DNA from: Tolypothrix sp. PCC 7712
GTDB lineage: Bacteria > Cyanobacteriota > Cyanobacteriia > Cyanobacteriales > Nostocaceae
Direction of reading: 5' to 3'
Length of the DNA: 64,000 nt
Assembly: GCF_025860405.1 (NCBI RefSeq)
Contig: NZ_CP063785.1
Span: forward strand, 5,457,390-5,521,389
Positions 55,259 through 63,631 of this stretch are shown piece after piece. Position 1 is the stretch's first letter, and every line of letters starts with the position of its first letter. The notes under the pieces were generated by a model. The model did not search any database. It was not told the origin of the DNA and saw only the letters and a program-made list of their open reading frames with translations. Made by a program: the position numbers and the translations under genes.

Positions 55259-55389
55259 ACTGTCACCCGCCGACTTTGGGCATAGGGCATAGGGCATGGG
55301 GCATTAGGTAATTGGTAATGGATATTTCTCCCCTACTTCCTCATCCCCCTCACCCAGTCAACAGTTAACAGTCAACAATCCCCATTAAA

Positions 55390-56871
55390 ATGGTTAGCTA
55401 CTTAAACCCCAACTCTCTACCCCCAGTTGAAAGCAGTGAATTTCTCCCGCCGATTGGTAATTGGGCGAGACTAGGTAGTTTAGTACTTGTTGGTGGTGTA
55501 GGAGGAGCGATCGCACTTGCTTCTGTGATTGAATATAAAGTCACGGTTAAAGGCCAAGCCAGCATTCGCCCTGCTGGAGAATTACGGCTTGTACAAGCAG
55601 CCACCGAAGGACAAATTACCAACGTTTTTGTTAAAGAAAATCAGGTGGTGAAAAAAGGAGATGTACTAGCCACTATTGATGACTCCCGCCTGCAAACGAA
55701 AAAAAGTCAACTGCAAAGCAATATTCAACAAACGCAACTGCAACTACTACAAATTGACGCTCAAATTAAGGCTTTGAATCGCCAAATCAAAGCGGAAACC
55801 GAGCGCAAAAACCGGGCGGTGACTTCGGCTCAAGCGGAACTTAATCGTGTGCAACGCAATTATCAAGAAAAGCAAATTACTGTCAAGGCGGAAGTTGCAG
55901 AAGTCCAGGCGAACTTAAACAGAGCGCAACAAGAATGGCAGCAAGCACAAATCGAATTACGTTCAGCTCGTGCTAATTTACAATCAACAGAAGCAGCGTT
56001 AAAAGCAGCTCAAACAAAACGCGATCGCTATCAAAAGGTAGTTCAAGCTGGAGCTTTATCTCTCAATCAATTAGAAGAAGTGCAGTTAGAAGTTGCTCAA
56101 CAACAACAAGCTGTTGAGGTGCGACGAGCTAGTATTGAAGCGCAACAGCAAATTATTGCCCAACAAAAACAAGCTGTAGCCGCAGTGCGAGCCAAACTAC
56201 AACGCGCTCAAGCAACTCTTAACCCCAGTAATGCAGAAATTGTGATCGCTCAAGAAAATATTGCCCAAGAAAGTGCAGCCGGTCAAGCTACTCTCGCCAC
56301 ACTCAACCGCGAATGGGAAGCACTATTCCAACAGCGAATTCAAATGCGAAATCAGCTGCAACAAGATACTAGGGAACTGCAACAAGTGGAAAACGACCTC
56401 CACCAAACCAAGATTACAGTTACCGAAGATGGGATAATCTCTGGGCTAAATTTACGCAATCCAGGCCAATCGGTGCGGATGGGCGAAGAAATTGCTCAAA
56501 TTGTCCCTAGCAATGCTCCCTTAGTAATTAAAGCTGCCGTTGCACCAGAAGATGTGAGTCAGTTAGAAATAGGTCAACAGGTGCAGATGCAAGTTTCTGC
56601 CTGTCCCTATCCTGATTACGGTACTCTTAAAGGTGTCGTCAGTCACATTTCTGAAGATACCTTTAAATCCCAAAAGGGTGAGGCTTTGCCCAAGGTTAGC
56701 AATTCTTCTTTCTACGAGGTGACTATATTGCCCGATACCTTGTCCTTAGGTAGCAGCAACCATCACTGTACTATTCAGCCGGGAATGGAAGGCAGAGCTG
56801 ATATTATTTCTCGACGAGAAACAGTCCTGAAATACATGCTGAGGAGAGCTAGGTTAATTACAAACTTGTGA
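55390..56871 (+). CDS. HlyD family periplasmic adaptor (membrane fusion) protein
   Basis: A 493-residue adaptor with one N-terminal transmembrane helix (about 28-48), a lipoyl-like segment (QAATEGQITNVFVKENQVV), a long Gln/Ala-rich coiled coil (about 95-330), and a C-terminal beta part (GIISGLNLRNPGQSVRMGEE). It should link the LanT-type exporter to an outer membrane channel, as in type I secretion. It lies 131 bp after the transporter gene, with GGGCATA repeats between them, and is probably in the same unit. Confidence 0.9.
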   Translation: MVSYLNPNSLPPVESSEFLPPIGNWARLGSLVLVGGVGGAIALASVIEYKVTVKGQASIRPAGELRLVQAATEGQITNVFVKENQVVKKGDVLATIDDSRLQTKKSQLQSNIQQTQLQLLQIDAQIKALNRQIKAETERKNRAVTSAQAELNRVQRNYQEKQITVKAEVAEVQANLNRAQQEWQQAQIELRSARANLQSTEAALKAAQTKRDRYQKVVQAGALSLNQLEEVQLEVAQQQQAVEVRRASIEAQQQIIAQQKQAVAAVRAKLQRAQATLNPSNAEIVIAQENIAQESAAGQATLATLNREWEALFQQRIQMRNQLQQDTRELQQVENDLHQTKITVTEDGIISGLNLRNPGQSVRMGEEIAQIVPSNAPLVIKAAVAPEDVSQLEIGQQVQMQVSACPYPDYGTLKGVVSHISEDTFKSQKGEALPKVSNSSFYEVTILPDTLSLGSSNHHCTIQPGMEGRADIISRRETVLKYMLRRARLITNL

Positions 56872-57030
56872 ACTTGTAAAGGATTTTTGATTAAAAAGAT
56901 AATAGCTATAACTTAGTCAGTATAAGCGTTGCATAGAAAGCGGCTGTCCCTCTCCATCCCCTTGTGGGTGAAGAAGGACAGCCGCTTGGGGCATGTGGCA
57001 TTGATAGTTTCTTCCCCATGCCCTAGCGCT

Positions 57031-57094
57031 CTTCCAGAAATTAAATTATCCAATTTACTCAGATCATATTTTTCTTTCTCCCCCTGCTCCCTGC
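57031..57094. repeat. Dispersed repeat (CTTCCAGAAAATAAATTATC type), copy 2
   Basis: About 64 bp similar to 45461-45524, in the 474-bp gap between the HlyD gene and the small secreted-protein gene. That gap also holds composite element copy B and, at 57154-57168, a 15-mer shared with copy C. Confidence 0.75.
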
Positions 57095-57212
57095 CCCTCT
57101 ACTACTTATGTGTAGCCATATTTTGAAGAATTGGTATTAGTTGGAAGTCCCCTATGCCCAAAAACTCCATCCCCTGGCGATGTTCTGAAGCTCAAGAAGT
57201 GTGGGTGGAGTT

Positions 57213-57304
57213 TTTCATGGGTTAGAAAAACATCTGTGCCAATAGAAGAAGTGCATAAATCAAAAAAAGCTATCCCATTAACTCTAATGTAAGGCTTAAC
57301 ACCC
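57213..57304 (+). promoter_or_regulatory. Composite promoter element, copy B (upstream of a secreted-protein gene)
   Basis: CATGGGTTAGAAAAACA, 18 bases, GTGCATAAAT (57251-57260), 10 bases, ATCCCATTAAC, then TGTAAGG. 71 of 92 bases match copy A by hand. It ends about 40 bp before the start codon at 57346. Confidence 0.78.
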
Positions 57305-57345
57305 TGAACAACATAACTTCAATTAAATAACGTAGGAGAAAAATA

Positions 57346-57705
57346 ATGTCGGTTCTACCATCCAAATTAGTAGTTGTTAGTTTGATTTCTAGTGCAACTT
57401 TATTCGGCACTTTGGCGTTTGGATCTATTGCTAAAGCAGCGCCCACAGTCAACTGTTCTATCCCCAATAATGTTCAATGTACTATTTCCAGTTCTAAAGG
57501 AATTAAATCTGTCAAAATTCAGACTCAAGGCCCTGGTGGGCCAGTCTATATAGTCAACGAAAGCTATCAAAATTGCCCACGTTCGGTGAATGTCCATTGG
57601 GATTCTGCCTATCAGGCTTCAAACACCGATATTGTCGAATGTCAAAGTGTTTCTGGCGGTGGCCCTGGCCGGACTGGAAAACCGGGCGGTATCAAAACTC
57701 ATTAA
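57346..57705 (+). CDS. Small secreted protein, function unknown
   Basis: A 119-residue protein: signal peptide about 1-32 (cleavage near IAKAA-PTV), then a mature part with four cysteines (VNCSI, VQCTI, QNCPR, VECQS), likely forming two disulfides, and a Gly/Pro-rich tail (SGGGPGRTGKPGG). I do not recognise a family. GTAGGAG precedes the ATG. It is preceded by composite element B and follows the lanthipeptide export genes, so it may work with them. Followed by hairpins at 57764 and 57794. Confidence 0.78.
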   Translation: MSVLPSKLVVVSLISSATLFGTLAFGSIAKAAPTVNCSIPNNVQCTISSSKGIKSVKIQTQGPGGPVYIVNESYQNCPRSVNVHWDSAYQASNTDIVECQSVSGGGPGRTGKPGGIKTH

Positions 57706-57763
57706 GCTCGACTAAAGTTGCTAGTTACTGAAGTGTCAATCAATTTTGAATTTTAGATTTATT

Positions 57764-57781
57764 ACCCGAAGAAATTCGGGT
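57764..57781 (+). terminator. GNRA-loop hairpin after the secreted-protein gene
   Basis: ACCCGAA pairs with TTCGGGT around GAAA, then GCTTATCACTTTTTT. It is 59 bp after the stop codon. Confidence 0.75.
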
Positions 57782-57793
57782 GCTTATCACTTT

Positions 57794-57840
57794 TTTAAAT
57801 TTTGGATTTTGGATTGAAAATTCAAAATCCAAAATTTAAA
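57794..57840. repeat. Perfect 18-bp inverted repeat
   Basis: TTTAAATTTTGGATTTTG (57794-57811) pairs exactly with CAAAATCCAAAATTTAAA (57823-57840) around 11 bases. AATCCAAAAT/AATCTAAAAT words recur here and at 6063-6150. Confidence 0.8.
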
Positions 57841-57993
57841 ATCTAAAATTCGTTCAATGACTTCCAGTCGTGGTTAATCCAGAACGATATTCACAGTCTA
57901 ATTGCAATTCTATCTGCGGATATTTTCTGCTTCGAGCTATCTAGATAATTTCAGCAGATTACACAAAAATTATCTCAAACATGGAGTATAAAT

Positions 57994-58380
57994 ATGTCAA
58001 CTAAATTTTCAATTATTACAGCGTCCATCGCCGCAATACTCGTGTTAAATCATAGTGCGATCGCTAATGCCGCCGAAGCTTACAAAACCACTAAAGGTGA
58101 AGTCGTAATCACAGGGTTAACTCCTACCAAACGATACCAAATCAGATATATTAATGAGCAAGGAAAACCAGGATCGCGCCAAGATAAATCAGTCAATAGC
58201 TGTGGCGAAATTATAATCGATAAAGCTGCTAATTATCAAACGCTGATTGTCGGGCCAGAAAATATCGCTCCATCTAGCTTAGAAACTAAATCACACGAAA
58301 GATGTCAGCCGAAACCAGGAAACTTCAAAAAAAGACAACCTCAGGGTGTCGAACCAGCAAATTTTCCAGGGTCGAATTAA
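57994..58380 (+). CDS. Small secreted protein, function unknown
   Basis: A 128-residue protein with a signal peptide (about 1-26, cleavage near ANAAEA). The mature part looks like a single beta-sandwich (GEVVITGLTPTKRYQIRYIN, as in some fibronectin-like domains) with two cysteines (NSCGE, ERCQP), then a basic, Pro-rich tail. No family recognised. GGAG lies before the ATG. I see no composite element upstream, unlike the gene at 57346. A hairpin follows at 58405. Confidence 0.72.
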   Translation: MSTKFSIITASIAAILVLNHSAIANAAEAYKTTKGEVVITGLTPTKRYQIRYINEQGKPGSRQDKSVNSCGEIIIDKAANYQTLIVGPENIAPSSLETKSHERCQPKPGNFKKRQPQGVEPANFPGSN

Positions 58381-58404
58381 TTTCCTGTTGAGCAATTATG
58401 TAGT

Positions 58405-58437
58405 CTGCTTGAGCCTACATCCATTACCCTCAAGCAG
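58405..58437 (+). terminator. Hairpin after the second secreted-protein gene
   Basis: CTGCTTGAG pairs with CTCAAGCAG around 15 bases, but no T-run follows, so termination is only possible. Confidence 0.5.
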
Positions 58438-58456
58438 TAATTGAAACTTACAGCAA

Positions 58457-59122
58457 ATGCACTATTATCGCGCTATTTTAAAGCAGGTTGGTATTGTGTT
58501 GATCGCGATGGGAATGCTCGATCTGATGTATATGGTTTATCGTGTATTCACGGTTGGAAGCAATGCATCAGATCAGAGTTATTCATCCCCTGGTATCTTA
58601 ATTGTAGTGGCAGGTGTTTATCTCATCAGGGGTAGCTTGCGTACTGCTAATATCGTCAGATGGATCGCTGCATTCGGGATTGCTAGTGGGCTTGGCTCCA
58701 TCTTGATGCGGTCTTTTTCAACCCCAATCGCACTCTTGACGCTGGAATTTCGCCTCGAACCTAGTGGGTTTTCGATGTGGTATCTCTCTAGAATTGTGGA
58801 GACTGCCGTTGCCTATTGGATTTACAGGCAACTGAGTGCTGCACCTGTGATGTCTGTGAGCCGTAACTCCAGTCTTGCTGTCTCTATCCCGAAACAAGCA
58901 TTCTTTCTTGGGGCAGGATTAACTGTATTAATGCCTATTCTCTTATACATTACAGGAGATGGTTTACTGGGAAGGAAAGCAGTGACTCTAGCCCGTGCAA
59001 AATACGGAACAAGCTACAACTATCATGTTACAGCCCTGCGTTGGTCGAGCAAAAATGTATCAGCAAACATCACTGCGTACAACGACAAGGAGATAAAAAC
59101 CGTTCGAGTAGAATTGAAGTAG
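58457..59122 (+). CDS. Membrane protein of unknown function
   Basis: A 221-residue protein with about four to five transmembrane segments (about 8-28, 45-62, 66-85, 105-125, 148-168) and a soluble C-terminal domain (about 172-221). I recognise no family. It lies 76 bp after the secreted-protein gene and 19 bp before the GNAT gene, so it may share a transcript with the latter. Confidence 0.68.
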   Translation: MHYYRAILKQVGIVLIAMGMLDLMYMVYRVFTVGSNASDQSYSSPGILIVVAGVYLIRGSLRTANIVRWIAAFGIASGLGSILMRSFSTPIALLTLEFRLEPSGFSMWYLSRIVETAVAYWIYRQLSAAPVMSVSRNSSLAVSIPKQAFFLGAGLTVLMPILLYITGDGLLGRKAVTLARAKYGTSYNYHVTALRWSSKNVSANITAYNDKEIKTVRVELK

Positions 59123-59141
59123 GGGAAGAGGAGCGCACGCC

Positions 59142-59573
59142 ATGACAATTACGATCGCAATCCCAAATAAAGATGATATAGATATCCTCAAAAATATCGA
59201 TCCAGATGTGTTTGACGATGCGATCAATCTACCACGCGCTATCGAATTTCTCGCCGATCCCCGCCATCATTTAGTAGTCGCAATCGATAATAACTTAGTC
59301 ATTGGGTTTGTCTGTGCTGTTCATTACCTCCATCCTGACAAACCCCTCCCCGAACTATGGATTAACGAAATTGGTGTCGCTGCAATTCATCAACGGCAAG
59401 GTATTGGCAAACGGTTGATGAATAGGGTGTTGGAGTTGGGGCGGGAATTGGGCTGTGAGGTAGCATGGGTATTAACCGAACGAGATAATACCGCAGCAAT
59501 GAGCTTATATGCGAGTGTGGGCAATCCTCAAGCACCAAGCGATCATGTAATGTTCTCATTCGATCTGGAGTAG
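59142..59573 (+). CDS. GNAT family N-acetyltransferase
   Basis: A 143-residue acetyl-CoA-dependent transferase. Acetyl-CoA binding loop: HQRQGIGKRLMNRVLE, preceded by LWINEIGVAAI. N-terminal MTITIAIPNKDDIDILKNI and the DNTAAMSLYASVG segment fit small GNATs related to aminoglycoside-acetyltransferase-like proteins. Substrate unknown. The RibD-C-domain gene begins 5 bp later. Confidence 0.85.
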   Translation: MTITIAIPNKDDIDILKNIDPDVFDDAINLPRAIEFLADPRHHLVVAIDNNLVIGFVCAVHYLHPDKPLPELWINEIGVAAIHQRQGIGKRLMNRVLELGRELGCEVAWVLTERDNTAAMSLYASVGNPQAPSDHVMFSFDLE

Positions 59574-59578
59574 ATAAT

Positions 59579-60169
59579 ATGCGAGAAATAACCTACTACG
59601 TCGCTTGTAGCGTTGATGGCTTTATCGCGCACACAGACGGCTCACACGATGGATTTTCCCAAGATAACGAATATTTTGCCGATTTATTTGCTACTTTTCC
59701 CGAAACGGTGCCATCTCACCTCCGCGATGCAATGGGCATCCACGCTGAAAATAAATGGTTTGATGTTGTTTTGATGGGGCGAAAAACTTACGATATCGGT
59801 TTGAAAGATGGTATCGCCAGTCCCTATTCGCACATGAAACAGTATCTTTTTTCCCGCAGTATTAAAGTAAGTCCAGATCCCAATGTCGAACTTGTTACTG
59901 AAGATGCGATCGAGTTAGTTACGGGTTTGAAAGGTGAATCTGGTAAAGGTATTTGGCTCTGTGGTGGTGCTGATTTAGCCACAACACTGTTTACTAATCA
60001 GTTAATTGATCGACTCATTCTTAAAGTAAACCCATTTTTGATGGGTGCGGGTATTCCACTTTTTGCTGGAGCGATCGAGCAAACCGCTTTAGGACTTACC
60101 AATCGCAAGATATATGACAATGGAGTTTTGCTACTTGACTACAGAGTGCCTTCAACAGAGATAGGGTAG
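59579..60169 (+). CDS. Dihydrofolate reductase family (RibD C-terminal domain) protein
   Basis: A 196-residue protein of the RibD-C/DHFR-like fold: YYVACSVDGFIAHTDGSHDG at the start, VVLMGRKTYDIG, IWLCGGADLATTLF and FLMGAGIPLFAG, the NADPH-binding positions. Such proteins reduce pterin- or flavin-like substrates; the substrate here is unknown. It is directly coupled to the GNAT gene. Confidence 0.86.
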   Translation: MREITYYVACSVDGFIAHTDGSHDGFSQDNEYFADLFATFPETVPSHLRDAMGIHAENKWFDVVLMGRKTYDIGLKDGIASPYSHMKQYLFSRSIKVSPDPNVELVTEDAIELVTGLKGESGKGIWLCGGADLATTLFTNQLIDRLILKVNPFLMGAGIPLFAGAIEQTALGLTNRKIYDNGVLLLDYRVPSTEIG

Positions 60170-60175
60170 GGGTAG

Positions 60176-60388
60176 TTTCAATCTGTATTAGCAACCTTAG
60201 GATTCTGGTTTTTATTTTGGTATAGTGCAGTTATTCCCGTAACATTGATAGGTACGATGCCTAATCAGATGGCTCCACTATTTGTAGGAATGCCTATACT
60301 GGTGCTGATTATCTTTTATGTAGCTTTTTGGTTAGAAGCAAATCGCAGTCGGACTGAATTGTCCCAAATTATTCAGGGACAATTATAG
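60176..60388 (+). pseudogene. C-terminal remnant of a membrane protein
   Basis: A frame of about 70 codons closed by TAG at 60386, directly preceded by a stop and without a proper early start codon. It encodes two hydrophobic helices (LGFWFLFWYSAVIPVTLIG and LFVGMPILVLIIFYVAFWL) and an end ELSQIIQGQL that looks like a real C-terminus. Read as the tail of a deleted membrane-protein gene; an internal ATG or TTG could still allow a tiny protein. Family not recognised. Confidence 0.45.
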
Positions 60389-60490
60389 TTTAATTGATGA
60401 CTAAAGTCGGAATATCCCACAATTTGTATATCTTCTAAAATAGGTTTTTATTATCTTAGGTTTCTCGTCATTTTCACCTTTATTACTATC

Positions 60491-61333
60491 ATGAATATTT
60501 TTGGAAAGTTTAGAATTTGTAAGCCTAGTTCCTATACTTTGCTCATTCATCAAAATGCAGGATTAGCTTTTTGGCTATTTTTTATACACTATTTTGGGGT
60601 CGTTATTTTCATCAATTCAGTCTTGGGAGTTATGATTTGGGAAGCCAATTTACCTCGAACCCTTACCTGCTGGCGACAGCAACAAACTACGACCTGTAAT
60701 TATCTAGTTCCTGGCAGAATAAATGGCAAGACAATTCAAATTACAGATGTCAAAAAGGCGATATCCTCCCAGAGTGTGAACCAAGAAAATATTGTCCTTA
60801 CTAGTTCACAACCTTGGGTTGTCCTAGAATCAACATCTAATAATATTGAAAATGTTAAATCCATTAATCAAGGTTTAGGACGATTAAACAGTGGTGATCA
60901 AACATGGGAGATGAATCTGTATGCATCTGCAAATCTGAGTAAATTTCTGATATTTTTCCTTCTACCTTCTGGGTTATTGCTGTTTATCTTAGGTCTGATA
61001 ATAATTTTTCATCAAGGATACAACACCTTAGAAATAGATGCTAATGCTAATACAGTCACCACGATCAAGCTGAGACGATTTCGTTCGCAATTATCCCTCT
61101 TCACTCAACTGATTGCAGCCGATACTCAGATTGTAGGGCATTTAGGAATACTTTCCGAAAAATTTGGAATTTATGGTGGCGATGCTAAAAATCGACGCAG
61201 AAATTACCAAAATATCCGCCTGCTATTTGCGAACCGCCGACCGTTTATATTTCATCAACAGAAATTTTCTCAAGATGGCAGCCAGGAAGTAGTAACTGCA
61301 ATTAACTCGTTTATTTCTGAACACAAAACATAG
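60491..61333 (+). CDS. Membrane protein of unknown function
   Basis: A 280-residue protein with two transmembrane helices (about 28-50 and 158-182) separated by a periplasmic loop with two cysteines (LTCWRQ and TCNYL), and a basic C-terminal cytosolic part (about 185-280). I do not recognise a family. Its 3' end converges on the HEAT-repeat gene with 21 bp between stops. Confidence 0.65.
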   Translation: MNIFGKFRICKPSSYTLLIHQNAGLAFWLFFIHYFGVVIFINSVLGVMIWEANLPRTLTCWRQQQTTTCNYLVPGRINGKTIQITDVKKAISSQSVNQENIVLTSSQPWVVLESTSNNIENVKSINQGLGRLNSGDQTWEMNLYASANLSKFLIFFLLPSGLLLFILGLIIIFHQGYNTLEIDANANTVTTIKLRRFRSQLSLFTQLIAADTQIVGHLGILSEKFGIYGGDAKNRRRNYQNIRLLFANRRPFIFHQQKFSQDGSQEVVTAINSFISEHKT

Positions 61334-61354
61334 ATGTTTTCATAAATATTTTTT

Positions 61355-62320
61355 TCATGATGGTTTCGTTAGTTCTACAATTTTATGAATTGCCTTTTGT
61401 GCATATATACTAACCTCTCTATCGGGATCATCTAGTGCTTGTTGTAGGGCATTGATAGCTTCAGTTTTACCCAAGTTACCCAGAGCGATCGCAGCTTCTT
61501 TTCTCACATCTGAATATTCATCTGTTAGGGCTTCAATTAGTGCAGGTAAAGACTGTGCATCAGGTATTTTCTGCAATACTTGAATAGCAAATTTTCTCAC
61601 CTGCCAATGTACATCTTTTAAGGCAATTAATACAGTCGGAATAATTTTAGCATCCCCATGAAGGGCTAGAGATTTGGCAGCATTGCGGCGTACTTGCCAA
61701 TCGGTATCATTAGTTAATGCATTACCAAGTAAATCTACTATCTCTGCATCTGCCAAATGCCCCAACGTCAGTGCCGCTGCACGACGCACATTTTCATCGC
61801 GATCGCCCATTAAAGATAAGGCAGGGGGGCATATCTGCACTTGATTGAGATAGCTAAGAGTAGTCACAGCCGCTTCTCGTAGTTGGGGATGTTCTGAATT
61901 CAAGAAGGCTAGCACCGCCGGGAGCGACTGAGCATCATGTATCTTTCGCAACAGAATTAACACGTTCAGTTGCAGGTTAATATCCGGTTGTTGTAAAGCA
62001 TCTAGCAACAACAGCAAATCTTCTGAAGATACCAACTCACCCAAAGCTGACAGCGCCTCGCTGCGAATTTCTGCATCTGCTGAAGCTAGACAAGGTATTA
62101 AGGCGGGGACAGCCACAGGATTAGCAATTTCCCAGAGTGCGGTGACAGCAATTTTTTGCACGGTGGTGCTTTCATCTTGCAAAGCGATAATTAGCGCATC
62201 AATCGCCGCCTCATCCCCCAAGTGTTGCAGGGTTTTTACCGCCACTAAGCGATCGCTGACATCAGGCGATCGCAACATTTCCAACCATTCATTTAATTCA
62301 GAATCTATATTTGTTGACAT
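61355..62320 (-). CDS. HEAT-repeat protein
   Basis: A 321-residue solenoid of about ten HEAT units along its whole length, e.g. DRLVAVKTLQHLGDEAAIDA, VRRAAALTLGHLADAEIVD and VRKEAAIALGNLGKTEAIN. In cyanobacteria such proteins include phycobilisome lyases (CpcE/F type) and general scaffolds. This one lies 14 bp after argJ and is probably co-transcribed with it. No lyase-specific motif is visible, so its role stays open. Confidence 0.85.
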   Translation of the reverse strand: MSTNIDSELNEWLEMLRSPDVSDRLVAVKTLQHLGDEAAIDALIIALQDESTTVQKIAVTALWEIANPVAVPALIPCLASADAEIRSEALSALGELVSSEDLLLLLDALQQPDINLQLNVLILLRKIHDAQSLPAVLAFLNSEHPQLREAAVTTLSYLNQVQICPPALSLMGDRDENVRRAAALTLGHLADAEIVDLLGNALTNDTDWQVRRNAAKSLALHGDAKIIPTVLIALKDVHWQVRKFAIQVLQKIPDAQSLPALIEALTDEYSDVRKEAAIALGNLGKTEAINALQQALDDPDREVSIYAQKAIHKIVELTKPS

Positions 62321-62334
62321 TGAAGAAATAATTA

Positions 62335-63498
62335 TTAAGTAGAGTATTTACCATTAATTTCTACATAACCTTCTGAAAGGTCACAACCCCAAACTGTTGC
62401 AATAGCTTCGCCAATATTCAAGCTTACATGAATATTTACTTTATCTTGGGACATTACTTGTCGTAATGCTTCCAAATTATCCTCATTTAAAGTATTTGGA
62501 TAAACTTGAATATCATCAAACCTAATTACAACATTTTCTGGATTTATTGTCAGTTCATCTTCACATTTACCTATAGCCATTGCTACTCTACCCCAATTTG
62601 GATCTGCACCATAAACAGCAGTTTTCAGCAAAGGGGAATTGACGATTGCTTTCGCAACTTTTTTAGCTTGTGAATAATTGAAAGCTGAATCTACATTTAC
62701 CTCAATTACCTTAGTAGCGCCTTCGCCGTCTCGCGCTATTTTCAAAACTAATTCATGAGCTATTTCTTGCAGTGCAATAGTAAATTCTGACTCGGAAACT
62801 GCACCTGCCAAACCATTAGCTAAAATGATGGCAGTATCACTAGTAGAAGTATCTGTATCAATACTTAAACAATTAAATGTTTTATCTACTGTAGAACGAA
62901 AAACTGAACGCAACACATCAGCATAAATCGCTGCATCTGTAAAAAAGAAAGCTAGCATTGTCGCCATATTCGGCTCAATCATCCCTACGCCTTTGGCAAT
63001 TCCTACAAGTTTGGCATTTCCAACTTGTCGCGCTGCTAGCTTTGGTACAGTATCGGTTGTCATAATACCGCGTGCTGCTAAATTAAAATCAGCCACAGTT
63101 AATTTCTTGCCAATTCCTAACAATCCAGAGCGAATTTTTTCTATAGGGTAACGTCTACCAATTACGCCTGTAGAAGCTATGACAATATTATCTGGAGAAA
63201 TGCCAGTTTCAGTGGCGACAATTTGAATAACTTCTGCTGCATCAGCCGTACCAATAACACCATTGGCTACATTGGCATTTTTAGAAATCACAACAATTCC
63301 CTGTGCTTGATTATCTTTTAAGTTGCGGCGGCTAATAGTTACACTTGGCCCAGCAAAAAGACTTTGTGTAAATACTCCATCAGCAATACAGGGAACATCA
63401 GATTTAATCAATACAAAATCATCGGTGGAGTCTTTGATACCTAAGTTAGTAATAAAAGTCTGAAATCCTTGCGGAGTTAAAGATGGAGTTAAGGACAT
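62335..63498 (-). CDS. argJ: Bifunctional glutamate/ornithine acetyltransferase ArgJ
   Basis: A 387-residue enzyme of the arginine pathway: it moves acetyl from N-acetylornithine to glutamate, and in some organisms also makes N-acetylglutamate from acetyl-CoA. The self-cleavage site is in EPNMATMLAFFFTDAAI with the nucleophile Thr; the family usually has HPNMATML, so Glu replaces His here. The end GADPNWGRVAMAIGKCED and the C-terminal DLSEGYVEINGKYST are typical. I start at ATG 63498, not the longer frame to 63558. First gene of a pair with the HEAT gene. Confidence 0.88.
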   Translation of the reverse strand: MSLTPSLTPQGFQTFITNLGIKDSTDDFVLIKSDVPCIADGVFTQSLFAGPSVTISRRNLKDNQAQGIVVISKNANVANGVIGTADAAEVIQIVATETGISPDNIVIASTGVIGRRYPIEKIRSGLLGIGKKLTVADFNLAARGIMTTDTVPKLAARQVGNAKLVGIAKGVGMIEPNMATMLAFFFTDAAIYADVLRSVFRSTVDKTFNCLSIDTDTSTSDTAIILANGLAGAVSESEFTIALQEIAHELVLKIARDGEGATKVIEVNVDSAFNYSQAKKVAKAIVNSPLLKTAVYGADPNWGRVAMAIGKCEDELTINPENVVIRFDDIQVYPNTLNEDNLEALRQVMSQDKVNIHVSLNIGEAIATVWGCDLSEGYVEINGKYST

Positions 63499-63631
63499 TT
63501 TTAATATAAAACTCCTATAATTGCATAATTTGATTATAGTTGAAGTTGAGTGAAGCACTAATCATACTGAAGGGTAGGCATTACTATTAACAATTGGGCA
63601 TAATGTCCCAATTTTTTTTGAAACTATCTTC

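Noticed and set aside
57346..57705. Small secreted protein as a second lanthipeptide precursor
   Set aside because: It has a Sec signal peptide, not a mersacidin-type leader, and no double-glycine site.
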